From NCBI GenBank assembly GCA_030917985.1, contig JAUPTR010000128.1, forward strand, positions 1-14,954: a stretch of 14,954 bases of DNA, read 5' to 3'. This DNA comes from Pseudomonadota bacterium (lineage in GTDB: Bacteria > Pseudomonadota > Gammaproteobacteria > Burkholderiales > SCOH01). Below, piece by piece: positions 6,689-13,472 of the stretch (position 1 is the stretch's first letter; the number at the start of each line of letters is the position of its first letter). Below the pieces are notes generated by a model. The model saw nothing but the letters and a program-made list of their open reading frames with translations. It made no database searches and had not been told where the DNA came from. Both the position numbers and the translations under genes were made by a program.

Positions 6689-7758
6689 TTGCCGGCCTTG
6701 CGGAAGGCGCCAGCCTGTCTTGCCAGCAGGAAGGCCGTGGTTGCCAGCAGTGCGCCATGAATTGGCCACAGGCCGATACTGGTGGGTAATTTGCCCTGGG
6801 CCATCCATGCATTGCCGACGCTGATGAAGTTGCTATAGATCATGTAGGCGAGCAGGGCCATCAGCATATTCATCGATCGCCCGGAGCGGGGCCGGGAAAA
6901 GCTGAGCGGAATGGCCAGCAGTGTCATCAGCGTGGCGCCAATCGGCGTTGCCAGGCGCCAGGACAGCTCCGCCAGGTGTCCCTGGGTCGGGTTGCGCAGC
7001 AGTTCCGGCGTGCTTTTGCCTGCGGTGGGCGTGTCTTCCTTGCCCGGCTCCTTTGGCTGGATCAGCAGCGTGTATTTGTCGAATTCGACAATGCGGTATT
7101 CTTTTTGTCCCGGTGTGCCTTCATAGCGCCGTCCGCCGCTCATTTGCAGATGCCGGTTGCCGCTGGCATCGGTAATCAGTTTGCCTTGATGGGCGCTGAT
7201 GATGCCAAGTTTCTGGTTTTTCTCGGTCTGGACGAAAATATTGGTGGCAGAGCCTTGTTCGCCGCTGAAATTCTCGACAAAAAACACCCGGTCGGATGAT
7301 TTTGCCTCCTTGAACAGGCCGGGGGAAATTGCGCTGCTTTCTTCCTGTGCCATCAGTTTTTGCTTGTATTCGTTGCCCTGGCGCACGGCCCATGGGCTCA
7401 GGCCCAGGCTGAGTGTGGCGATCACGATGATCATTGGCGCGGCAAAGGTCAGGGTCGGCCTGACCCATTCTGCAATGCTCAGGCCGGAGCTCATCCAGAC
7501 TTCCATCTCGTGGTCGCGAAAACTGCGTGACAGCGCCAGCAAAACTGCAATATAGAGCGACAGGGAGAGCAGGATGGGCAGATATTTCAGGGCGGAAAAA
7601 GCCAGTGTGATCAACACCGCTTCAGTAGCAATCTTGCCGGTGGCGGCCATGCCCAGCAGGCGCACCATCAATGTGGTACTGATGACCGCCAGCAGAACCA
7701 CAAAAATGCCGATTGTCAGCGTGGCCAGCTCGCGCTGGTAAAAGCGCTTATAAATCAT
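6685..7758 (-). CDS. lptF: LPS export ABC transporter permease LptF
   Basis: Partner permease of LptG in the LptB2FG complex. It has 357 residues: spans at about 12-33, 48-76 and 101-120, a periplasmic jellyroll (about 125-262, including SSDRVFFVENFSGEQGSATN), and spans at about 268-287, 294-314 and 327-346. The start MIYKRFYQRELATLTIGIFV and the segments DHEMEVWMSSGLSI (82-95) and HLAELSWRLATPI (261-273) are family hallmarks. The ATG at 7758 has only a distant AAAAGG upstream, so initiation may be weak. It is divergent from pepA across a 175-base gap; I found no convincing promoter facing lptF there. It forms a two-gene operon with lptG. Confidence 0.96.
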   Translation of the reverse strand: MIYKRFYQRELATLTIGIFVVLLAVISTTLMVRLLGMAATGKIATEAVLITLAFSALKYLPILLSLSLYIAVLLALSRSFRDHEMEVWMSSGLSIAEWVRPTLTFAAPMIIVIATLSLGLSPWAVRQGNEYKQKLMAQEESSAISPGLFKEAKSSDRVFFVENFSGEQGSATNIFVQTEKNQKLGIISAHQGKLITDASGNRHLQMSGGRRYEGTPGQKEYRIVEFDKYTLLIQPKEPGKEDTPTAGKSTPELLRNPTQGHLAELSWRLATPIGATLMTLLAIPLSFSRPRSGRSMNMLMALLAYMIYSNFISVGNAWMAQGKLPTSIGLWPIHGALLATTAFLLARQAGAFRKAGK

Positions 7759-7774
7759 TCCGCAGCTGGCCTTT

Positions 7775-7804
7775 TTGACAAGAAATATAAATCATGCCGA
7801 TAAT
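7775..7804 (+). promoter_or_regulatory. Near-consensus sigma-70 promoter for pepA
   Basis: A perfect TTGACA (7775-7780) is followed after 18 bases by GATAAT (7799-7804). This is the best promoter in the window and would drive pepA-holC and the following gene with a leader of about 120 bases. An 11-base palindrome CCGATAATCGG (7797-7807) is centred on the -10, a place where a repressor could bind. A second perfect TATAAT lies at 7847-7852 but has no good -35. Confidence 0.7.
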
Positions 7805-7921
7805 CGGATTTTTATGCCTGAATACGGTAAATTTTCGGGTATTTCTTATAATGATCAGGATTCTGGCAAAAATGTGCCGGAACCGCATGTCTTGTTATCC
7901 CGGCTGTAATGATGCGTTCTT

Positions 7922-7927
7922 GAGGAG
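7922..7927 (+). promoter_or_regulatory. Ribosome binding site that fixes the GTG start of pepA
   Basis: GAGGAG lies six bases before the GTG at 7934. A second, out-of-frame GTG overlaps at 7932. There is no in-frame ATG nearby, so the strong site decides for the GTG. Confidence 0.8.
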
Positions 7928-7933
7928 CCAAGT

Positions 7934-9505
7934 GTGGAATTTAGCATAAAAAGCGGTAGCCCGGAAAAACAGCGCAGCGCCTGCGTGGTGGTGGGTGTAT
8001 TCGAGTCGCGCAAGCCGACTCTGGCTGCAGATCTGCTGGATCGAATCTCGGATGGCTATATCTCCGACATCCTGCGCCGTGGGGATATGGAAGGCAAACT
8101 GGGCTCAACGGTGATCCTGCACAATGTGCCGCATACGCCGTGTGATCGGGTGATGCTGGTGGGCCTGGGCAAGGAGCGCGAATTCCGCGATGGCGAATTC
8201 CACACCGCCATCCGCGCGGCGATCAAGGCGTTGAGTGATACCGGTGCACCGGATGCAGTGTTCTATCTGACTGAAGTGCCGGTGAAAAAACGTGAAATCA
8301 GCTGGCGTATCGAGCATGCGGTGCAGGTGATTCACGACAGTCTGTATCGTTACGAGCGCACCAAGAGCAAGCAGGATGAACATAAACGTTCGCTGCGCAA
8401 GATCACCCTGTCGGTGTCGCGCCGCAGTGAGCTGGCCGCTGGCGAAGAGGCGTTGCTGCGTGGCGAGGCGATTGCCGAAGGCATGAATCTGGCGCGCGAG
8501 CTGGGCAATCTGCCCAGCAATATCTGCACGCCGACTTACGTTGCGCAACAGGCCAGGGAGATTGCCGACAAATTCGGGCTGCAGCTGGATGTGCTGGAGC
8601 GTGACGATATGCACCAGCTGGGCATGGGCTCTTTGCTGTCTGTGGCCAAGGGCAGTGTCGAGGCACCCAAGCTGATCGTGCTGAATTATGCCGGTGGTGA
8701 CAAAAAACAGAAGCCGGTGGTGCTGGTCGGCAAGGGCATCACCTTTGATTCCGGTGGCATCTCGCTCAAGCCTGGCGAAGGCATGGACGAGATGAAATAC
8801 GATATGTGCGGCGCGGCCTCGGTGCTGGGCACGATTCAGGCAGTGGCACAGATGAAGTTGCCGCTGAACGTGATCGCAATTGTGCCGACTTGCGAAAACA
8901 TGCCGGCCGGCAATGCCTCCAAGCCGGGTGATGTGGTGACGTCGATGTCCGGCCAGACCATTGAAATTCTCAATACCGATGCCGAAGGCCGGCTGATCCT
9001 GTGTGATGCACTGACCTATGCCGAACGTTTCGAGCCAGATACGGTGGTCGATGTGGCAACCTTGACCGGGGCCTGCGTGATCGCGCTCGGCCATGTGGCA
9101 ACCGGCCTGTATTCGAATCAGGACAGTCTGGCGCGTGAGTTGCTGTCGGCCGGCGAAGAGGCTTGCGACAAGGCCTGGCACATGCCGCTGTGGGATGAAT
9201 ACCAGGAGCAGCTGAAGAGCAATTTTGCCGATATGGCCAATATTGGTGGCCGGCCGGGCGGCAGCGTGACTGCAGCCTGTTTTCTGTCGCGCTTTACCAA
9301 GAACTACGAATGGGCGCACCTGGATATCGCCGGCACTGCCTGGAAATCCGGCAAGGATAAAGGCGCGACCGGCCGTCCTGTGCCATTGCTGACACGTTTC
9401 CTGATTGGCCGCGCAGACCAGCTGGAAGGCCGTGTGCCGATGCGCGGTCGCCCACGCCGGGTAACCGAGGCCGACGGCGAAGACGGCCAGCATGACGCGG
9501 ATTGA
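7934..9505 (+). CDS. pepA: Leucyl aminopeptidase, M17 family
   Basis: A cytosolic, two-metal aminopeptidase that removes N-terminal residues such as leucine from peptides; hexameric in relatives. The 523 residues contain an N-terminal macro-like domain (1 to about 165) and a catalytic domain with the signature NTDAEGRL (347-354). The ligands and catalytic residues are all present: Lys267, Asp272, Asp290, Asp349 and Glu351, with catalytic Lys279 and Arg353. These sit three residues before their E. coli PepA counterparts. The C-terminal tail after GRADQLEG is about 20 residues longer than usual, charged, and overlaps holC by 14 bases. In E. coli PepA also binds DNA in carAB control and Xer recombination; whether this protein does is not visible. 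The start is GTG after a strong GAGGAG. Confidence 0.97.
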   Translation: MEFSIKSGSPEKQRSACVVVGVFESRKPTLAADLLDRISDGYISDILRRGDMEGKLGSTVILHNVPHTPCDRVMLVGLGKEREFRDGEFHTAIRAAIKALSDTGAPDAVFYLTEVPVKKREISWRIEHAVQVIHDSLYRYERTKSKQDEHKRSLRKITLSVSRRSELAAGEEALLRGEAIAEGMNLARELGNLPSNICTPTYVAQQAREIADKFGLQLDVLERDDMHQLGMGSLLSVAKGSVEAPKLIVLNYAGGDKKQKPVVLVGKGITFDSGGISLKPGEGMDEMKYDMCGAASVLGTIQAVAQMKLPLNVIAIVPTCENMPAGNASKPGDVVTSMSGQTIEILNTDAEGRLILCDALTYAERFEPDTVVDVATLTGACVIALGHVATGLYSNQDSLARELLSAGEEACDKAWHMPLWDEYQEQLKSNFADMANIGGRPGGSVTAACFLSRFTKNYEWAHLDIAGTAWKSGKDKGATGRPVPLLTRFLIGRADQLEGRVPMRGRPRRVTEADGEDGQHDAD

Positions 9506-9914
9506 TTTTTACACCGGTGCAGCGGATCGCCAGCGCGTGGCGGTCCGGCTGGTGCTGAAAGCGCTGGAGCAGAAGCGCCGGGTTGCGATCTATACCGATG
9601 GCCCGGTCGCTACCGATGCGCTGGACCATTTGTTATGGACCTTCCAGCAACTGAGTTTTGTGCCGCATTGTCGTGCCGATGATGCGCTGGCGCCGGAAAC
9701 ACCGGTGATTATCGATCACCAGTACAAAAACTTGCCGCACACCGAAATCCTGATTAACCTGCATTCAGACTCTCCGGCGTTTTTCGAGCAATTTGAACGT
9801 GTCATCGAAATTGTTGGCGACGACGAACAAGAAAAAGCCCTGGCGCGGCAGCGTTTCCGTTTCTACCGCGACAAGGGTTATCCACCCCAGACTCATACAC
9901 TGGGCAAAAACTAA
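9492..9914 (+). CDS. holC: DNA polymerase III chi subunit
   Basis: The chi subunit links the clamp loader to single-strand DNA-binding protein at the replication fork. It has 140 residues, close to the usual 140-150. Recognisable segments are MTRIDFYTGAADR, the AIYTDGPVATDALDHLLWTF stretch that corresponds to chi's conserved core (residues 32-51), SFVPHC (about 55-60) and the C-terminal FRFYRDKGYPPQTHTLGKN. The ATG lies inside the end of pepA with a 14-base overlap, so it is probably translated by coupling. The order pepA-holC is shared with E. coli. In E. coli valS follows directly; here two other genes and an inverted-repeat element stand between. Confidence 0.95.
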   Translation: MTRIDFYTGAADRQRVAVRLVLKALEQKRRVAIYTDGPVATDALDHLLWTFQQLSFVPHCRADDALAPETPVIIDHQYKNLPHTEILINLHSDSPAFFEQFERVIEIVGDDEQEKALARQRFRFYRDKGYPPQTHTLGKN

Positions 9915-9929
9915 CCAACATACCCGCAT

Positions 9930-10631
9930 ATGAGCCAGGATTCGCAACCCGATCACACCGATGAACTGCTGGGCCGCATGGACGCGCTGCTGGGCAAACA
10001 CCGCCCGGCAGAAGCCACTGGCGACGAGGACGACATTCCGGTGTTGACCGAGGTCGTGATCGAAATCGAAGAGCCAGACCCGGATATCCCGGTGCTGCAG
10101 GATCTGGCGCCCGAATTTGATTCGGCTGCAGCGTTTGCCGAGCAGGATACCTTCGACATTCCGGTGCTGGAGGAGGCGCTGCCTGACAGCCTGGCGGATC
10201 TGACCGCGTTTTCGCTGGAAGAGGGCGAGCCGGAGGTTGAACTGCACATTGATCCGCCCCCGGCGCGTGAGCCAGAGCTGGTGTTGCAAGAGCCGGCACC
10301 GACCGGGCTGGAAATTACGCTGGAGCTACCCGATCTGCCGCTGCTGGTCGACGAGGCCCCGGTCTTGATGCAGGCCGTGGCGGCACCGGTGGCGGTGCGC
10401 CACAGCGATATCGCCGCGATTACCGATGAAATTCTCGCCGATGTGGATGCCGGCCTCTCTGCACGCGTAGAGTCGATTGTGCGCCGCCAGTTTGCGTTGA
10501 CGCTGGCCGAGTTGTACCGCACCAGCCTCAACGATGCGCTGCAAACTGCCTTGCAGGAGATTCGTCAGGATCTGCGCAGCACAGTCGAACAAGTCGTGGC
10601 AGAGCAACTCTCGCGGCGCGAGCACGACTGA
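9930..10631 (+). CDS. Acidic protein with DIPVL repeats and a helical C-terminus, function unknown
   Basis: A 233-residue soluble protein. The first 150 residues are rich in Asp, Glu and Pro and probably disordered. They carry three copies of DIPVL (35-39, 52-56, 76-80), each preceded by acidic or polar residues and followed by an acidic helix-like stretch, with looser DLPLL and EAPVL versions at 135-139 and 142-146. Residues 157-230 change character: regular amphipathic helices with mixed charge (SIVRRQFALTLAELYRTSL, then LQTALQEIRQDLRSTVEQV), possibly a dimerising coiled coil. No signal peptide or membrane span is seen. It starts 15 bases after holC and has no Shine-Dalgarno sequence. The repeat recalls the short acidic DUF2486-type proteins with IPVLT motifs of betaproteobacteria, but I cannot confirm membership. 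A partner-binding role is only a guess. Confidence 0.8.
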   Translation: MSQDSQPDHTDELLGRMDALLGKHRPAEATGDEDDIPVLTEVVIEIEEPDPDIPVLQDLAPEFDSAAAFAEQDTFDIPVLEEALPDSLADLTAFSLEEGEPEVELHIDPPPAREPELVLQEPAPTGLEITLELPDLPLLVDEAPVLMQAVAAPVAVRHSDIAAITDEILADVDAGLSARVESIVRRQFALTLAELYRTSLNDALQTALQEIRQDLRSTVEQVVAEQLSRREHD

Positions 10632-10633
10632 TC

Positions 10634-10731
10634 GCGATACCAAATAGCAACGATACTTTGTCGTCGGCCCTCGTCGTACAATGTGTACTGTCTTCGGGCC
10701 TCCTTCGCGTCTCGTTGCTATTTGGTATCGC
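10634..10731. repeat. 98-base inverted-repeat element with 20-base perfect arms
   Basis: GCGATACCAAATAGCAACGA (10634-10653) is exactly complementary to TCGTTGCTATTTGGTATCGC (10712-10731). Between the arms lie two further pairings, GGCCC/GGGCC (10666-10670 with 10696-10700) and GTACA/TGTAC (10676-10680 with 10684-10688), so the whole folds as one long interrupted hairpin. It begins two bases after the stop of the acidic-protein gene. No target duplication is visible at the ends and no second copy occurs in the window. It may be a small non-coding mobile element, a repeated intergenic palindrome or a transcript-end structure. Confidence 0.8.
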
Positions 10732-10750
10732 TAAGATTTGTGTATCCAGC

Positions 10751-10783
10751 AAAAACGGCACGTTGTTTAAACGTGCCGTTTTT
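10751..10783. terminator. Bidirectional intrinsic terminator
   Basis: A perfect 14-base stem, AAAAACGGCACGTT (10751-10764) with AACGTGCCGTTTTT (10770-10783), and a five-base loop. The A-run on one side and T-run on the other make it work in both directions. It ends the plus-strand pepA-holC transcript and, three bases past the stop, the minus-strand acylase transcript. Confidence 0.92.
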
Positions 10784-10785
10784 GT

Positions 10786-13299
10786 TTATTTGCCCGGCAC
10801 CAGTCGCACCGGATTCTGGTATTGCTTGTCGACATTCTCCGGCTTGAACGGGAATGCCTGATAACGGTGCTGATACCACCAGTTGTTGCCGTCGCTGTAA
10901 TGCGGGCTGGACGGGTTGCTTGACTGGCCGCTGCTGTTCACCGCCAACATTGGCTCATCTCGGCTGAAGTCGACAATGATGCGCATCGCCGGCACCAGCC
11001 AGGCATCAAAATTTTCGCCGATGCGGTAGGACGAGACGTTGAGCGTAGTGTGATCGCCGCCGGCCGGGTAGGGGCCGTAGTTGAAATAGCCGTCAAACCA
11101 GCCCAGTACAGTGTGCGCCACGCTGCCCAGGTGTTTCGACAGCTTGCTGCCTTCGGTCTGCCAGGTGTACGTGTGCAGCTTGCCCCAGGCCCAGTTGCCG
11201 CGATCGTTGCCGATGCGTTGTTGCAACAGGTCGATGCTGTTGGCCATGGCGCGAGCCAGCGTGTCGGCGCGGGTTTCCTGTTGCGGGGTACGGATATCGT
11301 CCCAGAACGGGCTGTCTTCGCGCCCCAGCAGGTGATCGTTGATGGCGCCGTAGCTCGCGTCATTGCTGGCCATGAAGGCCTGCCAGGTCTGCCCGTCGAG
11401 CGGCCCCAGTTCGTCGCCAAAGGTGTCGATGGCGTAGCTGTGGAGGAAGCCCCCCCACACTGCCGCCGGGGGCGAATCGGCGTGCAGGTTGCCGTCAAAG
11501 CGCAGCAGTGTCCGCAGCGCTTCTTCTGCGTTCTCGCGTTGTGCTGCCGGCAATTTTGCTATCGCCTGTTGCAGCTTTTGCTGCTCGGCCGGCTGCTGGA
11601 TCAGATGCACGAATTTGTCGGCAAACAGCGAGTGCTGGTCGGCATGCATCGCCTGCATCGATTTCACATCATGCTGGCTGCGCGCTGCCAGCAGTTGGTC
11701 GGCACGTTCACCGCGCTCGGGGAAATACCAGCTGGTGCTGAAACGGTGTGATTCGGCTGCCGGCAGCTTGCGGTTATTGGCGCTGCTGATAAAGCCCGGC
11801 GGCGGGTTGACCAGAAACGGATGCTGCGCCGGATCAACAAAACCCTGCCACTCGTATTCACTGCCCCAACCGGGTGAGGGCAGCAGCCCCAGGCCGTTTT
11901 TGCGGACCGGATGGCGACCGGTGACTTGCCAGGCGATGTTGTCCTTGTCTGCCAGCACCATGTTCAGGCCCATCATGCGAATCTGCTTCACATGCGGCAG
12001 CGCGGCTTCAACCGATGTTGCCTGTGATAGCTGCAGGAATGCATCCGCGCTGCGATCCGCTTCGTAAGTGGCTTGCTGCAAGGCAACACCATAGCGCGAT
12101 TGCAGCTGGTTGCCCGAGAGAAAGGTTTTTGGTGGATTGGCCAGCGCCTTGTTCAGCAGCGGGCCGTGGCGGGTTTCGTAGATGGTTTCGGTGAAGCTCT
12201 CGCCACCCTTGATCCTGAAGGTTTCCCGGCGTTCTTTACACGGCAGCCACTGGCCCTGATACAGGTAGTGCAGCTTGCCGTCGATGTCTTTCAACTGCTC
12301 CAGAAAAATGTCCTGGTTATCGGTCATCACCATCGTCATGCCCCAGGCGATATGGCCGTTGTAGCCGGCCATGATGCCCGGCGCACCAGCCACGCTCACA
12401 CCTGCCAGCGATAGCCCCGGTGCGCGCAGCTGCGCATAGTTCCAGAATGAAGGCTGGGTCAGCAGCAAGTGCGTGTCGTTGGCAAACAGGCTGGCGCCGC
12501 CAGCCGTGCGCGATTTGTGCACCACCCAGTTATTGGAAGCCGCCAGCGGCGTCAGGCCCATGCTGTTCAGTTGTGCCTGCACCAGCTTGAGTTGCTGCAG
12601 TTCATTGCCGACTGCCTGCAGATCCAGCCCGGCAAGTTTTTTCACTTCTTCGAATGGCAGCGCTTCATCGGGATAAATCGGGTGCAGCCACGCGGCTTTT
12701 TCGGTGCCCACTGCCTGTGCATGGCGCAGGAAGGCAATTTCTTCGTGCAGGTTCTGTGCCAGCGCAAAGTTCACCAGCTCGGCGGCAATCAGCGAATCCT
12801 GTGGCGTCCAAGGCTCAGGCTGATAGCCAGAGAGCTTGATGTCGGCCGGATATTCCTTGCGCGCCAGCCAGGCATTCACGCCATCGGCGTAGCGCTGCAG
12901 ATACTGCTTCATCTGCGGCGATGCGTTATCCCACGCCAGTTGCCCGGTGCGGCGCATGTTCTGGGTGCGCATATAGCGGTCGATATCCAGCACCGCCGGC
13001 CCGGCCATTTCTGCCAGACGGCCTTGCGACATCAGCCGCAGGCCCAGCATCTGGTTCAGGCGGTCGCGTGCGGCAACAAAGCCCTGGGCAAACATCAGGT
13101 CATCAATGTTCTGCGCCTCGATAAATGGAATGCCCAGCTCATCGCGGCGGATTTTGACCTCGCCGCTCAAACCGTTGAGCGGGATTTCGGCAGGCAGCGG
13201 TGCTTCGGAAAAGCTGGCGCGCATGATGCCGGCACAGCCGGACAGGGTCAGACCAATAGTGGCAATCAGGCAGGCAAGGCGCGTGCGGCGCAGGGACAT
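10786..13299 (-). CDS. Penicillin acylase-family lipoprotein (Ntn-hydrolase)
   Basis: An amide hydrolase of the family that includes penicillin G acylase and acyl-homoserine-lactone acylases such as PvdQ. The precursor of 837 residues has a lipoprotein signal ending LTLSGC with Cys22; Ala at the next position favours the outer membrane. The alpha-chain region follows, with GEVKIRRDELGIPFIEAQN typical of the family's first strands. Self-cleavage is expected before Ser255 in LAASNNWVV; that Ser becomes the N-terminal nucleophile of a beta chain of about 583 residues. Other family landmarks are GIMAGYNGHIAWGMTMV (308-324), TDNQDIFLEQ (326-335) and, near the end, PAGGDHTTLN. The ATG at 13299 has GAGGAG seven bases upstream; an upstream TTG at 13314 overlaps that site and is rejected. 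Substrate cannot be read from sequence. It faces against its neighbours and has its own promoter and terminator. Confidence 0.93.
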   Translation of the reverse strand: MSLRRTRLACLIATIGLTLSGCAGIMRASFSEAPLPAEIPLNGLSGEVKIRRDELGIPFIEAQNIDDLMFAQGFVAARDRLNQMLGLRLMSQGRLAEMAGPAVLDIDRYMRTQNMRRTGQLAWDNASPQMKQYLQRYADGVNAWLARKEYPADIKLSGYQPEPWTPQDSLIAAELVNFALAQNLHEEIAFLRHAQAVGTEKAAWLHPIYPDEALPFEEVKKLAGLDLQAVGNELQQLKLVQAQLNSMGLTPLAASNNWVVHKSRTAGGASLFANDTHLLLTQPSFWNYAQLRAPGLSLAGVSVAGAPGIMAGYNGHIAWGMTMVMTDNQDIFLEQLKDIDGKLHYLYQGQWLPCKERRETFRIKGGESFTETIYETRHGPLLNKALANPPKTFLSGNQLQSRYGVALQQATYEADRSADAFLQLSQATSVEAALPHVKQIRMMGLNMVLADKDNIAWQVTGRHPVRKNGLGLLPSPGWGSEYEWQGFVDPAQHPFLVNPPPGFISSANNRKLPAAESHRFSTSWYFPERGERADQLLAARSQHDVKSMQAMHADQHSLFADKFVHLIQQPAEQQKLQQAIAKLPAAQRENAEEALRTLLRFDGNLHADSPPAAVWGGFLHSYAIDTFGDELGPLDGQTWQAFMASNDASYGAINDHLLGREDSPFWDDIRTPQQETRADTLARAMANSIDLLQQRIGNDRGNWAWGKLHTYTWQTEGSKLSKHLGSVAHTVLGWFDGYFNYGPYPAGGDHTTLNVSSYRIGENFDAWLVPAMRIIVDFSRDEPMLAVNSSGQSSNPSSPHYSDGNNWWYQHRYQAFPFKPENVDKQYQNPVRLVPGK

Positions 13300-13306
13300 A
13301 AAATTT

Positions 13307-13312
13307 CTCCTC
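13307..13312 (-). promoter_or_regulatory. Ribosome binding site that fixes the acylase start
   Basis: GAGGAG on the minus strand, seven bases before the ATG at 13299. It overlaps an in-frame TTG at 13314, which rules out that longer start. Confidence 0.85.
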
Positions 13313-13344
13313 AATTTGACTGGTGTTCAGTTCTATGACGGACG

Positions 13345-13350
13345 ATTGTA
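13345..13350 (-). promoter_or_regulatory. Candidate -10 box of the acylase gene
   Basis: TACAAT on the minus strand, 45 bases before the start codon. The matching -35 position (GCCAAG, 13373-13368) is poor and lies in the loop of an adjacent inverted repeat, so the promoter may depend on an activator or be controlled there. Confidence 0.35.
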
Positions 13351-13356
13351 GCAGCA

Positions 13357-13381
13357 ACGCCAGCCGGCTTGGCGCTGGCGT
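13357..13381. repeat. Inverted repeat between the divergent acylase and valS genes
   Basis: ACGCCAGC (13357-13364) is complementary to GCTGGCGT (13374-13381) with a nine-base centre. There is no T-run on either side, so it is not a terminator. Its place over the acylase -35 region suits an operator for a dimeric regulator, though this is inference. Confidence 0.45.
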
Positions 13382-13432
13382 CAAAATCGGTGATTAGTCG
13401 GATCGCATGCGGCAGTGCAGCAAGGCTTCGTT

Positions 13433-13438
13433 TATAAT
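13433..13438 (+). promoter_or_regulatory. -10 box of valS
   Basis: A perfect TATAAT 34 bases before the valS ATG, with no good -35 at 16-18 bases upstream. It would give a leader of under 30 bases. Since the opposite-facing acylase separates valS from holC, valS must use a local promoter such as this one. Confidence 0.55.
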
Positions 13439-13472
13439 TCGCGGTTTACGAATTTCTAGCCAGACACCCGCC

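Noticed and set aside
6689..6808. A 40-codon N-terminal extension of lptG
   Set aside because: The extension lies inside lptF and its sequence is not LptG-like. The ATG at 6688 gives the normal N-terminus and an ATGA overlap.
8105..9493. A 462-codon minus-strand open frame opposite pepA
   Set aside because: The sense frame has every M17 catalytic residue. The antisense frame has no recognisable features.
10658..10861. A small plus-strand frame crossing the palindromic element and the terminator
   Set aside because: It runs through a 20-base palindrome arm, an intrinsic terminator and the end of the acylase gene, so it cannot be a real gene.
12469..13338. A 289-codon plus-strand open frame opposite the acylase
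   Set aside because: It is antisense to the signal peptide and alpha-chain region of the acylase and has no domain or ribosome site.
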